Source of the DNA: an uncultured Slackia sp.
GTDB lineage: Bacteria > Actinomycetota > Coriobacteriia > Coriobacteriales > Eggerthellaceae
Direction: 5' to 3'
NCBI GenBank assembly: GCA_937895975.1
Contig: CALBLG010000054.1
Coordinates: forward strand, 1-13,546
Length of the DNA: 13,546 nt
Shown here piece after piece: positions 1 through 7,126 of the stretch; the stretch's first letter is position 1, and each line of letters begins with the position of its first letter. The notes beneath the pieces were generated by a model. That model did not search any database. It was not told the origin of the DNA and saw only the letters and a list, made by a program, of their open reading frames with translations. The position numbers and the translations under genes were made by a program.

Positions 1-2
1 AC

Positions 3-563
3 TTCCCCAAAACCGAACCCGTGCTCCTTGTGTTGGGGGGGAGTTGGGGCGCCCGCCACATCAATTCCGCCGTGGCCGCGTTGAAAACGCGCCTTCTGTC
101 GGTGGGCGGTTTGTACGTGGTGCACATTACCGGCCCGAAGGAATACGATGCCACGCTCGCCGAGCTTGCGCTGACCGACGAGGAATCGGAGCGCTGGATC
201 GTCATGCCCTATCAAGATCGCATGGCTGAAACGCTGCGCGCCGCCGATTGCGCCATTTCGCGCGCGGGGGCCACATCGCTCGCCGAGATTTCCGCATTGG
301 GGTTGCCGGCGCTGTTGGTTCCGTTTCCCTTCGCGGCCGAAGATCATCAAACCACGAACGCGCGCGCGTACGTCGAACGCGGCGCGGCTGAAATGATGGC
401 CGACAGCGAGCTCGACAGCGAGGAATTCGCCGACAAGCTCATGGCCTTGGTGACCGACTCCAGCGTGCGCGACGCGATGCGCGCCGCGGCTGCGACGTTC
501 GAGACGCAAGACGCGGCCGCGAAATTGGCTGATGTTGTGGTCGCATCGGCCAAGCGCGCATAG
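3..563 (+). CDS. murG: MurG, C-terminal part (5' end outside window)
   Basis: UDP-N-acetylglucosamine:lipid I N-acetylglucosaminyltransferase. It converts lipid I to lipid II on the inner face of the cytoplasmic membrane, the last intracellular step of peptidoglycan precursor synthesis. Only the last 186 residues are present; the frame is open from base 3, so the true start lies upstream. Visible is the GT-B C-terminal domain: the GGSWGARHIN motif near the start corresponds to the family GGS.GA..iN loop. The block SRAGATSLAEISALG followed by PFPFAAEDHQTTNA matches the UDP-GlcNAc-binding segment, with its conserved Glu and the HQ..NA signature. It is followed after 72 bases by murC, the usual dcw order. 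The family assignment is clear from these motifs; nothing can be said about the N-terminal acceptor domain. Confidence 0.95.
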   Translation, partial: FPKTEPVLLVLGGSWGARHINSAVAALKTRLLSVGGLYVVHITGPKEYDATLAELALTDEESERWIVMPYQDRMAETLRAADCAISRAGATSLAEISALGLPALLVPFPFAAEDHQTTNARAYVERGAAEMMADSELDSEEFADKLMALVTDSSVRDAMRAAAATFETQDAAAKLADVVVASAKRA

Positions 564-635
564 CTGCTATACAATAACCGACTGCTGAAATACGGCGTTC
601 GATTGACGCTTTTTCGGGTTCAAGGAGGCAAAAAG

Positions 636-2027
636 ATGACGGAAACTGGCAAACGCGTGCATTTCATCGGCGTGGGCGGCGTAGGCATGAGCGGCATCGC
701 CCGAGTCGCATCCGATGCGGGCATGCGCGTGAGCGGGTCCGACATGAAGTCGTCGCGCTATACCGACGATTTGGTTGCGGCCGGCATTCCCATCTTCATC
801 GGCCATGACGCGAAGCATGTAACCGAAGACATCGATGCGGTTGTCATCTCATCTGCAATTCCCGAGACGAACCCCGAGCTTGCGCGTGCCCGCGAGTTGG
901 GCATTACCGTGTGGCATCGCGCCCATATGCTCGCCGAGCTCGGTCGAGGCAAGAAAACGCTTGCGGCATGCGGCACGCACGGCAAAACAACGACGTCCTC
1001 CATGCTTGCGACTGCGACCGACGCGCTGGGCTTGAAGCCGACGTTCGTCGTGGGCGGCATCGTGGATGCCTACCACACCAATGCGGTATCGGGCGAGGGC
1101 GAGTACTACGTGGTTGAAGCCGACGAAAGCGACGGCTCGTTCTTGAACTTGTCGCCCTATGTGGCGCTCGTCACGAACGTCGAGGCCGATCATCTTGATC
1201 ACTACACGGGCGGTATCGATGAGATTCGAGCCACGTTTTTGAAATTCATGCAGTCGGTGCCTGAAGACGGCGCCGTGGTTGCATGCGGCGAAGACCCAGA
1301 GCTGGTAAAACTCGCCAACCAAAGCGGCCGCCGCGTGGTGACGTACGGCTTCGCCGAAGGCTGCGATACTCGAATTTCGAACTACCGCACGCATGGCGTG
1401 GGGTCGCTGTTCACGTTGACGTTCGCCGACGGCGCGTCAGTCGATGTCGAGCTGAAGCGCAACCCGGGCGTGCACAATGCGCTGAACGCTGCGGGCGTGG
1501 TTTCCGTGATGTGGGCGCTGGGAGAAGACGTCGCCGCAGCGGCCGCATCGCTCGCCGACTATCAAGGCGTTCGTCGCCGTTTCGACCCCGTTGGTGAAGC
1601 GAACGGCGTGACCATCGTCGACGATTACGCGCATCACCCCACCGAAATCAAGGCCACGCTGGCCGCTGCCGCGGCGCTCGATTTCAAGCGCGTCGTGGTG
1701 CTGTTCCAGCCGCACCGCTATTCTCGCACCGAGTCGCTTGCTCCTGAATTCGGCGAAGCGTTCGACGATGCCGACGTGCTTACCGTTATGGACGTGTACG
1801 CCGCGGGTGAAGCGCCCATCGAGGGCGTGAGCGGAAAGCTCGTCGCCGATGCCGTTGCCGCGAACGGCCATGTCGGCGATGTGGCGTACGAGCCCAACAA
1901 AGACGTGACGGCTACCGAGGTGGCCGCAAAGCTTGTGCCGGGCGACCTGCTTATCACTATGGGCGCGGGCGACGTAACCACGTTCGGCAAGAAGATTCTG
2001 GCCGAGCTTGCCGCCGAGCGCGCGTAG
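636..2027 (+). CDS. murC: UDP-N-acetylmuramate--L-alanine ligase MurC
   Basis: ATP-dependent cytoplasmic ligase that adds L-alanine to UDP-MurNAc, the first amino acid of the peptidoglycan stem peptide. The product is 463 residues, normal for MurC. The dinucleotide-binding loop GVGGVGMSG is at 12-20, the P-loop GTHGKTTT at 113-120, the central-domain acidic motif EADESDGSF at 161-169, DDYAHHP at 329-335 and FQPHRYSRT at 357-365. Upstream in-frame TTG 603 is possible, but ATG 636 is preferred because AGGAGG lies at 623-628, seven bases upstream, and the GxGGxGMSG fold then starts at the usual distance from the N terminus. A TACAAT box at 570-575 in the murG-murC spacer could be a weak internal promoter, but no good -35 box accompanies it. 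murB begins 6 bases after the stop, so co-transcription is likely. Confidence 0.97.
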   Translation: MTETGKRVHFIGVGGVGMSGIARVASDAGMRVSGSDMKSSRYTDDLVAAGIPIFIGHDAKHVTEDIDAVVISSAIPETNPELARARELGITVWHRAHMLAELGRGKKTLAACGTHGKTTTSSMLATATDALGLKPTFVVGGIVDAYHTNAVSGEGEYYVVEADESDGSFLNLSPYVALVTNVEADHLDHYTGGIDEIRATFLKFMQSVPEDGAVVACGEDPELVKLANQSGRRVVTYGFAEGCDTRISNYRTHGVGSLFTLTFADGASVDVELKRNPGVHNALNAAGVVSVMWALGEDVAAAAASLADYQGVRRRFDPVGEANGVTIVDDYAHHPTEIKATLAAAAALDFKRVVVLFQPHRYSRTESLAPEFGEAFDDADVLTVMDVYAAGEAPIEGVSGKLVADAVAANGHVGDVAYEPNKDVTATEVAAKLVPGDLLITMGAGDVTTFGKKILAELAAERA

Positions 2028-2033
2028 CATTTC

Positions 2034-2935
2034 ATGGCTTCGGGTTTTGCGCGGCGCCTGGGCGACGATTTTTCTGGCTATGTGTTGGAAAATGAACCGC
2101 TCAGCCGCCATACCACCATACGAATCGGTGGGCCGGCGCGGTTGCTCATCGAGGCGCGCGACCTGCATTCGCTCATCGAGGCCTGCGAAGCGTGCCGCGA
2201 GGCGGGCATTCCATGGGTGGCACTGGGCGGCGGCTCGAATTTGCTTGTGAGCGATGCCGGGTTCCAAGGTGCGGTAATCTCGCTTGGCGACGGCTTCTCA
2301 AAATGCACGTTCGATGAGCAATTGGGCGTGTTTTCGGTCGGTGCGGGCCTTCGCTTGTCGCAGCTCGTGCGCCAAGCCGCCGAACGTGGCCGCACGGGGC
2401 CGTGGGCATACCTGGGACAGTGGGCGGCGCAATCCGAATGAACGCCGGCACCAGCCGCGAGTTTTTGGGCCCGCGCGTGGTTTCGGTCACCACCTTGCGT
2501 CCCGGCAGCGGCCTTCGCCGGTATGTCGCACGCGACATCGAATGGAACTATCGCGAGACGTCCGTTCCGTTTGACGAGGTCGTGTTGGAATGCGAAGTTG
2601 CCACCGAGCCAGGCGATGCCGAGGAGGTGCGCCACGCCATGCGCAAATCCCAGGAACGCCGTCGCGTCACGCAGCCGTTGGGGCTGCCTTCATGCGGCAG
2701 CGTGTTTCGCAATCCCGAGCGCGAATCGGTGGGACGCCTTATCGAGAACGTGGGCCTGAAGGGCGCCATGTGCGGAGGCGCGCAGATTTCCGAACGGCAT
2801 GCGAATTTCATCGTGAACAAGGGCGGCGCGAAGGCCGTCGAAGTGTTGTCGCTTATCCATGCCGCATCTGAAGCGGTGGGCGAGCGCTATGGGATAGAAC
2901 TGGTACCGGAGGTGCGCTTCCTTGGTTTCGAATAG
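2034..2935 (+). pseudogene. murB: MurB, UDP-N-acetylenolpyruvoylglucosamine reductase, frame broken near 2400
   Basis: FAD/NADPH-dependent reductase forming UDP-MurNAc from UDP-GlcNAc-enolpyruvate in the cytoplasm. The N-terminal part reads in one frame from ATG 2034 and holds the FAD-binding segment (IRIGGPA at 30-35, GGGSNLLVSD at 65-74). After ERGRTG it runs into unrelated residues and stops at 2441. The family sequence resumes in another frame from about 2402 (VGIPGTVGGAIRMNAG) to the TAG at 2933. That part carries WNYRETSVP, the catalytic-serine region PSCGSVFRNP, LIENVGLKGAMCGGAQISERHANFIVN and the C-terminal EVRFLG glutamate. The missing piece is the short G-L-E-W/F-type block before GIPG, about 10 bases. 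No good Shine-Dalgarno sequence precedes ATG 2034, so translation may be coupled to murC. Both halves look well conserved, so this is either a recent mutation or a sequence error. Confidence 0.85.
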
Positions 2936-3908
2936 GCCGAACCCCAATCGCAGGCAAGCTCCGCACGCTCGCGGCGCCCAACACCCGACGCAGCGGCGCG
3001 ATACCACGCCGACGTATCGCGCGTCGGCTCGCCCGGGCTTGGGCTCGGCTGCTCCGCGCGTGTCCACGGTGAAGCTGGGCGATTTGGACGCGGCAAGCGC
3101 CCAAGGCGCCGCGCATCGCGCACGCGCCCAAGCGGCGTACAAGAACCACATGGCCAAGGTGATTGCCGTGCTTATCGCGGCGGCGGTGCTGGTTGGCCTG
3201 TTCGCGGGCGCGTATTGGTCGAATTTATTTGCGGTCGAGCAAGTGACGGTGTCGGGCGTGGAGCATCTTACGGCTTCGGAAATGGCGCAGCTGGCCAACG
3301 TGCCCAGCGACACCACGCTGCTGCGTGTGGACGCTTCTGCCATCAAAGCCAGCATTATGCGCGATGCCTGGGTGGAAGACGTCGACGTGCAGCGCGTGTT
3401 TCCCAATACGCTGAATTTGGCGGTAACCGAGCGCTCGATCGGCGCCACGGTCGAGGTGGGCGTCGACGACGGCAAGTCGACCGAGCTGTGGGCGCTTTCA
3501 GAAGACGGCGTGTGGCTGTGCCGCATTCCCGACCAAGATTCGCAGGCCGGGCAGAGCATCTCGCCGAAAATCTACGAAGATGCGGCAAACGTCTTCACCA
3601 TCAAAGACGTCGCGTACGGCGTGAAGCCCGAAGTGGGGCAGGCGTGCACCGACGAAAGCGTGAAAAACGCGCTCGATGTGGTGACGGGCCTCACGACCGA
3701 TTTGAAAGATCAAGTCAAAGCGGTCTCCGCGACGTCTATGGAAAACACGACGCTCACGCTCGATTCGAATGTCGAAATCGCGTTCGGGGCGGCGACCGAT
3801 ATTCGCGACAAGGAACGCGTGGTGAAGCAGATTCTGGAAGACCATCCGGGCGAAGTAAGCTACATCAACGTTCGCGTAGTGAAGTCGCCCACCTGGCGCA
3901 CGGCGTAG
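2922..3908 (+). CDS. ftsQ: Cell division protein FtsQ/DivIB
   Basis: Bitopic divisome protein linking FtsZ-ring assembly to septal peptidoglycan synthesis, normally as a complex with FtsB/DivIC and FtsL. The 328-residue product has a basic, proline- and arginine-rich cytoplasmic N terminus (1-78) and one membrane segment (about 79-99, alanine/valine/leucine-rich). A POTRA domain follows at about 103-171 (VEQVTVSGVEHLTASEM ... VFPNTLNLAVTERS), then an extracytoplasmic beta-domain. The TTG start at 2922 is chosen because GGAGGTG at 2908-2914 lies seven bases upstream and no in-frame ATG occurs before the membrane segment region. It overlaps the end of murB by 14 bases, so the genes are probably translationally coupled. 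The family assignment rests on the topology, the POTRA sequence and the murB-ftsZ context. A shorter start inside the N-terminal tail cannot be excluded. Confidence 0.92.
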   Translation: MVSNRPNPNRRQAPHARGAQHPTQRRDTTPTYRASARPGLGSAAPRVSTVKLGDLDAASAQGAAHRARAQAAYKNHMAKVIAVLIAAAVLVGLFAGAYWSNLFAVEQVTVSGVEHLTASEMAQLANVPSDTTLLRVDASAIKASIMRDAWVEDVDVQRVFPNTLNLAVTERSIGATVEVGVDDGKSTELWALSEDGVWLCRIPDQDSQAGQSISPKIYEDAANVFTIKDVAYGVKPEVGQACTDESVKNALDVVTGLTTDLKDQVKAVSATSMENTTLTLDSNVEIAFGAATDIRDKERVVKQILEDHPGEVSYINVRVVKSPTWRTA

Positions 3909-3954
3909 GCCCGCCCGCTTTCCGCCTCGGGCCCCTAGCTCCGCTTCGGGCAGT

Positions 3955-4017
3955 CCTGGCTCGCACGAAAGCCACATTGAGTGGCTTTCGGCTCGTGCGG
4001 AATCTCGCGTAGCCAGG
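3955..4017. repeat. Long composite hairpin in ftsQ-ftsZ gap
   Basis: CCTGGCT at 3955 pairs with AGCCAGG at 4011, CGCACGA at 3962 with TCGTGCG at 3993, and AAAGCCAC at 3968 with GTGGCTTT at 3981 around an ATTGA loop. The core CGAAAGCCAC-ATTGA-GTGGCTTTCG is a perfect 10-base inverted repeat. Asymmetric unpaired segments interrupt the right arm. It lacks a U-tract, so it looks more like a REP-type palindrome or a structured RNA than a classical terminator, though it could still slow or stop ftsQ transcription. Confidence 0.7.
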
Positions 4018-4076
4018 GGTCCAAGACGGAAAGCTACCCTTGGATTCAATGTGACAAAAAAACAAATGTTGTGGCA

Positions 4077-4154
4077 GCGAGCCCGGGCGGCTGGCGTGCG
4101 GGGCGGAATGCTGCGCAGCTTATGGAGACCCGCGTGCCAGCCGCCCGGACTCGC
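4077..4154. repeat. 26-base imperfect inverted repeat
   Basis: The left arm 4077-4102 (begins GCGAGCCCGGGCGGCTGGC) is the reverse complement of 4129-4154 with three mismatches. The 26-base loop holds a perfect self-complementary GCTGCGCAGC at 4110-4119. It could form a stable cruciform or RNA hairpin. The arms are non-coding, no transposase gene lies nearby and no target-site duplication was seen, so a small MITE/REP-like element is only one possibility. Confidence 0.75.
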
Positions 4155-4216
4155 GTCGCAGGACAAAATTCCGTGGTGATTCGGCGAAAGCTGGTTTCTG
4201 TCGAGGGGTGGCGTTC

Positions 4217-4258
4217 TTGCAAAGCGCGTCTGTTCGTGTAAAGTAAGCGTGTTATAGT
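4217..4258 (+). promoter_or_regulatory. Candidate ftsZ promoter boxes
   Basis: TTGCAA at 4217-4222 and TAAAGT at 4239-4244 are 16 bases apart and resemble a sigma-A-type promoter. A second -10-like TATAGT lies at 4253-4258 without a clear -35 box. Either would give ftsZ its own transcript with a leader of roughly 80-90 bases. This fits the large gap after ftsQ. The call rests on pattern alone. Confidence 0.4.
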
Positions 4259-4273
4259 TTCTCATAGTGAGAA
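4259..4273. promoter_or_regulatory. Operator-like palindrome TTCTCATAGTGAGAA
   Basis: A perfect 6+6 inverted repeat (TTCTCA-TAG-TGAGAA) begins immediately after the -10-like TATAGT and so would cover or adjoin the start of the ftsZ transcript. It is too short and too weakly GC-paired for a terminator but is the size of a dimeric repressor site. The regulator is unknown. Confidence 0.35.
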
Positions 4274-4342
4274 TTGATTATGCGTGCCTGCCTCGGCGGG
4301 CGCGAACAAACGCAGCCGTAAACGCAGCACGTTGGAGGAAAC

Positions 4343-5515
4343 ATGGCGAAAACTGTTGGTTCAGAGCATCTGGCCGTCATTAAGGTCGTTGGCGTCGGCG
4401 GTGGCGGCACCAACGCCGTCAACCGTATGGTCGAAGCTGGCCTGAAGGGCGTCGAGTTCATCGCCGTCAACACCGACAAGCAGGCGCTGCTTGTGTCGCA
4501 GGCCGATAAAACCATTCACATCGGCGAAGAGCTGACGCGCGGCCTGGGCGCTGGCGCTAACCCCGAAATCGGATGTCAGGCTGCTGAGGAGTCTCGCTCC
4601 GAGATTCGCGAGGCGTTGGCCGAGGCCGATATGGTGTTCGTGACCGCCGGCGAAGGCGGCGGCACCGGCACCGGCGCCGCTCCCGTGGTGGCCGAAATCG
4701 CGCGTGAAGAGATTGGCGCGCTTACCGTGGGCGTTGTTACCAAGCCGTTCGGCTTCGAGGGTCGCGTTCGCCGCAACCAGGCCGAGCAGGGCTGCGATTT
4801 GCTGTCCCAGAAGGTTGACACGCTCATCGTCATCCCGAACGATCGCCTGCTCGAGGTCATCGACAAGAAGACCTCTGCGCTCGACGCGTTCCGCATCGCC
4901 GACGACACGCTGCGCCAGGGCATTCAGGGCGTCACCGACCTCATTACCATCCCGGGTCTGATCAACCTCGACTTTGCGGATATCCGCACGGTCATGAAGG
5001 ACGCGGGCACGGCCATGATGGGCATCGGCTTCGGCACGGGCGAGAATCGCGCGCTCGACGCGGCCACGCAGGCCATCAACTCCAACTTGCTGGAGGCTTC
5101 GATTCAGGGTGCGAGCCGCGTTCTGTTCTCTATCGCCGGCGGCAGCGACCTCACGCTCGCTGAAGTGGACGCCGCCGCGCGTGCCATGGAAGCTGTTGTC
5201 GACGAAGACGCCAACATCATCTATGGCCAGATTATCGACGACGAGCTGGGCGATCAGGTTCGCATCACCGTCATCGCCACGGGCTTTACGCGCCAGTCTC
5301 AGGCTGCGATGGACTTCGATTCCGCTCGCAACGACTTGTTCGCTGCCACCCAGGCTTCGTCTTCGACCGCGTCTGCCCCCATGGGCGCGTTCGGTCGCGA
5401 CACCTACACGTCGAACCAGAGCCATGCTTCGTCGCCTGCCGCATCTTCGATGAATTCGGCTTCGACGCGCGTTGCCGACGAAGAGTACATTCCCGACTTC
5501 CTTCGTCGTCGATAA
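4343..5515 (+). CDS. ftsZ: Cell division protein FtsZ
   Basis: Tubulin-like GTPase that polymerises at midcell into the Z ring and recruits the divisome. The product is 390 residues. It has the N-terminal nucleotide contact GVGGGGTNAVN (17-27), the NTDKQAL loop (43-49), the tubulin signature GGGTGTG (105-111 region, within TAGEGGGTGTGAAP) and the T7 catalytic loop NLDFADI (208-214). The globular core ends near 317. A variable Ser/Ala-rich linker follows, then the conserved C-terminal peptide EEYIPDFLRRR (380-390), the docking site for membrane anchors such as SepF, whose gene is three genes downstream. GGAGGAA at 4334-4340 supports ATG 4343. Codon choice (CTG, GCC, CGC, AAG) looks more biased than in the flanking genes, as expected for an abundant protein. 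All key residues are present. Confidence 0.99.
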   Translation: MAKTVGSEHLAVIKVVGVGGGGTNAVNRMVEAGLKGVEFIAVNTDKQALLVSQADKTIHIGEELTRGLGAGANPEIGCQAAEESRSEIREALAEADMVFVTAGEGGGTGTGAAPVVAEIAREEIGALTVGVVTKPFGFEGRVRRNQAEQGCDLLSQKVDTLIVIPNDRLLEVIDKKTSALDAFRIADDTLRQGIQGVTDLITIPGLINLDFADIRTVMKDAGTAMMGIGFGTGENRALDAATQAINSNLLEASIQGASRVLFSIAGGSDLTLAEVDAAARAMEAVVDEDANIIYGQIIDDELGDQVRITVIATGFTRQSQAAMDFDSARNDLFAATQASSSTASAPMGAFGRDTYTSNQSHASSPAASSMNSASTRVADEEYIPDFLRRR

Positions 5516-5532
5516 AACGGAAGCGATTGGCC

Positions 5533-6381
5533 ATGGCGGGTTATGAAAACGCGTCAGGGCATGAAGCGACCCTCGACTTGCCGCTGCCGCGGCTTGTTGA
5601 GGGTCGTTTTTCTAACCTGACGGCTTTTACCGATGAAGCGCTTTTCGAGACATGCGGCGTGCGAATCGCGTTCACCGAGCGCGGTGGCGGGTCGAGCGCG
5701 GCTCCGTACGATTCCCTGAATTTGGGCGCGCACGTGAACGACGACCCCGCCTGCGTCGAAGCCAACCGGATTGAATTGCTTGCGGCGCTCGGCGCTGAAA
5801 ACGCTCAGCTCATTGTGCCGAAACAGGTGCATGCGGCCGATGTTGCGGTGTGCGAGTGCGAAAACGATGTCGTCGAGACGCGTGCGTTCGCGGCCGAGGG
5901 CAGCGATGCGGTGGCCGTGGGCTGCGAAAACGTCGCGGCGCTGCTCTGCTTCGCCGATTGCACGCCGGTCATCATCGTTGCGCCGTCGGGCAAGTTCGCG
6001 GTTGCGCATTGCGGCTGGCGCGGCGTGGTGTATGGGGCGTGGGCCACGGCGCTTTCGACGTTGTGCGAGATTTCCGGCGAGTCTGCCGAACGCTTCAACG
6101 TCTACATCGGCCCGTATATTCATGCGTGTCACTTCGAGGTGGGACCAGAAGTGGCCAAGCAGTTCGTCGATTCATTCGGCGAAGCGAGCCTCGCTGATGA
6201 GCGCCATGTCGATATGGGCGCCGCATTGCGCATTGGCTTGCAAAGCATGGGAATTTCTCCCGAGCGCATTGCCGACGTCAATATTTGCACGGTATGCGAT
6301 GGGGGCGAGCGCTTCTTCTCGTATCGTGCATCGGGCGGCGTGTGCGGCAGGCATGGCGCCTTTGCGTGCAAGATGCGTTAG
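5533..6381 (+). CDS. pgeF: YfiH/PgeF-family purine nucleoside phosphorylase (laccase-domain) protein
   Basis: Member of the multicopper-oxidase-like YfiH (LACC1) family. Members have been shown to act on purine nucleosides (phosphorylase/deaminase), and E. coli YfiH has been linked to clearing mis-built peptidoglycan precursors. The latter would explain its constant place after ftsZ in this type of cluster. The 282-residue product carries the metal-site residues: His100 in VPKQVH, Cys143 in FADCTP and His159 in AVAHCGWRG. It also has the C-terminal YIGPYIHACHFEVGPEV and FFSYRASGGVCGR blocks. ATG 5533 is preferred over TTG 5527 because GGAAG at 5519-5523 is nine bases from the ATG but only three from the TTG. 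It follows ftsZ after 17 bases and precedes yggS by 22, so it is probably in the same transcript. Substrate in this organism is not shown. Confidence 0.9.
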   Translation: MAGYENASGHEATLDLPLPRLVEGRFSNLTAFTDEALFETCGVRIAFTERGGGSSAAPYDSLNLGAHVNDDPACVEANRIELLAALGAENAQLIVPKQVHAADVAVCECENDVVETRAFAAEGSDAVAVGCENVAALLCFADCTPVIIVAPSGKFAVAHCGWRGVVYGAWATALSTLCEISGESAERFNVYIGPYIHACHFEVGPEVAKQFVDSFGEASLADERHVDMGAALRIGLQSMGISPERIADVNICTVCDGGERFFSYRASGGVCGRHGAFACKMR

Positions 6382-6403
6382 AAATGGAAAGGATGATCGC
6401 CGT

Positions 6404-7099
6404 ATGACGACTTTGAAACAACGTTGGGAATCGGTCGAGCAATCCGTTGAGGAGGCGTGCGCTTCGGCGGGCCGCGCGCGAAGCGACGTGCGCGTCATCG
6501 GCGTGTCGAAAACCGTTGGGCTCGACGCGGTGGCCGAGGCCATCGAGGCTGGTATTCACGACTTCGGCGAGAATCGACCCGATGAACTCGTGCGCAAGCA
6601 TGACGCGTTTCCCGACGAGCGCTGGCATTTCATCGGCAATATCCAATCGCGCCAGCTCGATAAGGTGGTGGGCCGCGCGTGCCTTATCCACTCACTGTAT
6701 CAAACCAAGCATGCCGATAAGATTGATCGCCTCGCGGGCGAGGCCGGCATCGTGCAGCCCGTGCTGATCGAGGTCAACGACGGAGAATCGAACAAGCAAG
6801 GCGTGGCCGACGATGAGCTGGTTGCGATGCTGGAGCACTGCGCGGCCCTCGAGCATGTGCGCGTGGAGGGCCTGATGATCATGGCGCCTATCGGCGACGC
6901 GTCCGTTGCGCGCGCGACGTTCGCCCGGCTGCGTGCGCTTCGCGACAAGGCTCAGGCCGAATTCGCCCAGCGGGGCATCGACATGGACCTCCATGAACTT
7001 TCAATGGGGATGAGCAACGATTATCCCGAGGGCATCGGCGAGGGGGCTACCATGGTTCGTATCGGACGTGCTATTTTCAGCGCCGATTACGCGGGATAG
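6404..7099 (+). CDS. yggS: YggS/PLPBP pyridoxal phosphate homeostasis protein
   Basis: Single-domain, alanine-racemase-like TIM-barrel protein that binds pyridoxal 5'-phosphate and keeps free PLP and amino acid pools in balance; no enzymatic reaction is established for the family. The 231-residue product has the PLP lysine in VIGVSKTV (Lys36), the DFGENRPDEL block, WHFIGNIQSRQLDKV and the C-terminal SMGMSNDYPEGIGEGATMVRIG that contacts the PLP phosphate. ATG 6404 is the only sensible start: the frame is open far upstream only because it shadows pgeF. GAAAGGA at 6387-6393 is a plausible ribosome site. The family WHFIG(P/H)LQ.NK motif is slightly altered here (NIQSRQ). Its place between pgeF and sepF is the standard actinobacterial and firmicute arrangement. 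Confidence 0.95.
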   Translation: MTTLKQRWESVEQSVEEACASAGRARSDVRVIGVSKTVGLDAVAEAIEAGIHDFGENRPDELVRKHDAFPDERWHFIGNIQSRQLDKVVGRACLIHSLYQTKHADKIDRLAGEAGIVQPVLIEVNDGESNKQGVADDELVAMLEHCAALEHVRVEGLMIMAPIGDASVARATFARLRALRDKAQAEFAQRGIDMDLHELSMGMSNDYPEGIGEGATMVRIGRAIFSADYAG

Positions 7100-7126
7100 C
7101 CCGCTTGATTGATAGGTGGACACGCA

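Larger units (their letters stand above)
3909..4342. other. 434-base ftsQ-ftsZ gap rich in inverted repeats
   Basis: No credible protein gene is seen here, and ftsA, which often occupies this place in other phyla, is absent. From left to right the gap holds two similar 11-mers (CCGCCTCGGGC at 3922 and CCGCTTCGGGC at 3941), a long hairpin at 3955-4017, and a smaller hairpin TCCAAG/CTTGGA at 4020-4044. A 26-base inverted repeat follows at 4077-4154, then promoter-like boxes and an operator-like palindrome before ftsZ. CACATTGA in the first hairpin (3973-3980) is also the reverse complement of TCAATGTG at 4046-4053, so alternative pairings are possible. Confidence 0.7.

Noticed and set aside
3498..4265. 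255-codon minus-strand frame across the end of ftsQ and the ftsQ-ftsZ gap
   Set aside because: Spans inverted repeats and antisense ftsQ; composition and lack of motifs argue against a gene.
4361..5425. 354-codon minus-strand open frame opposite ftsZ
   Set aside because: Exact shadow of ftsZ caused by biased third codon positions; no ribosome site or family signature.
5771..6403. Apparent long N-terminal extension of yggS through pgeF
   Set aside because: The frame merely lacks stops in GC-rich pgeF; YggS homology begins exactly at ATG 6404.
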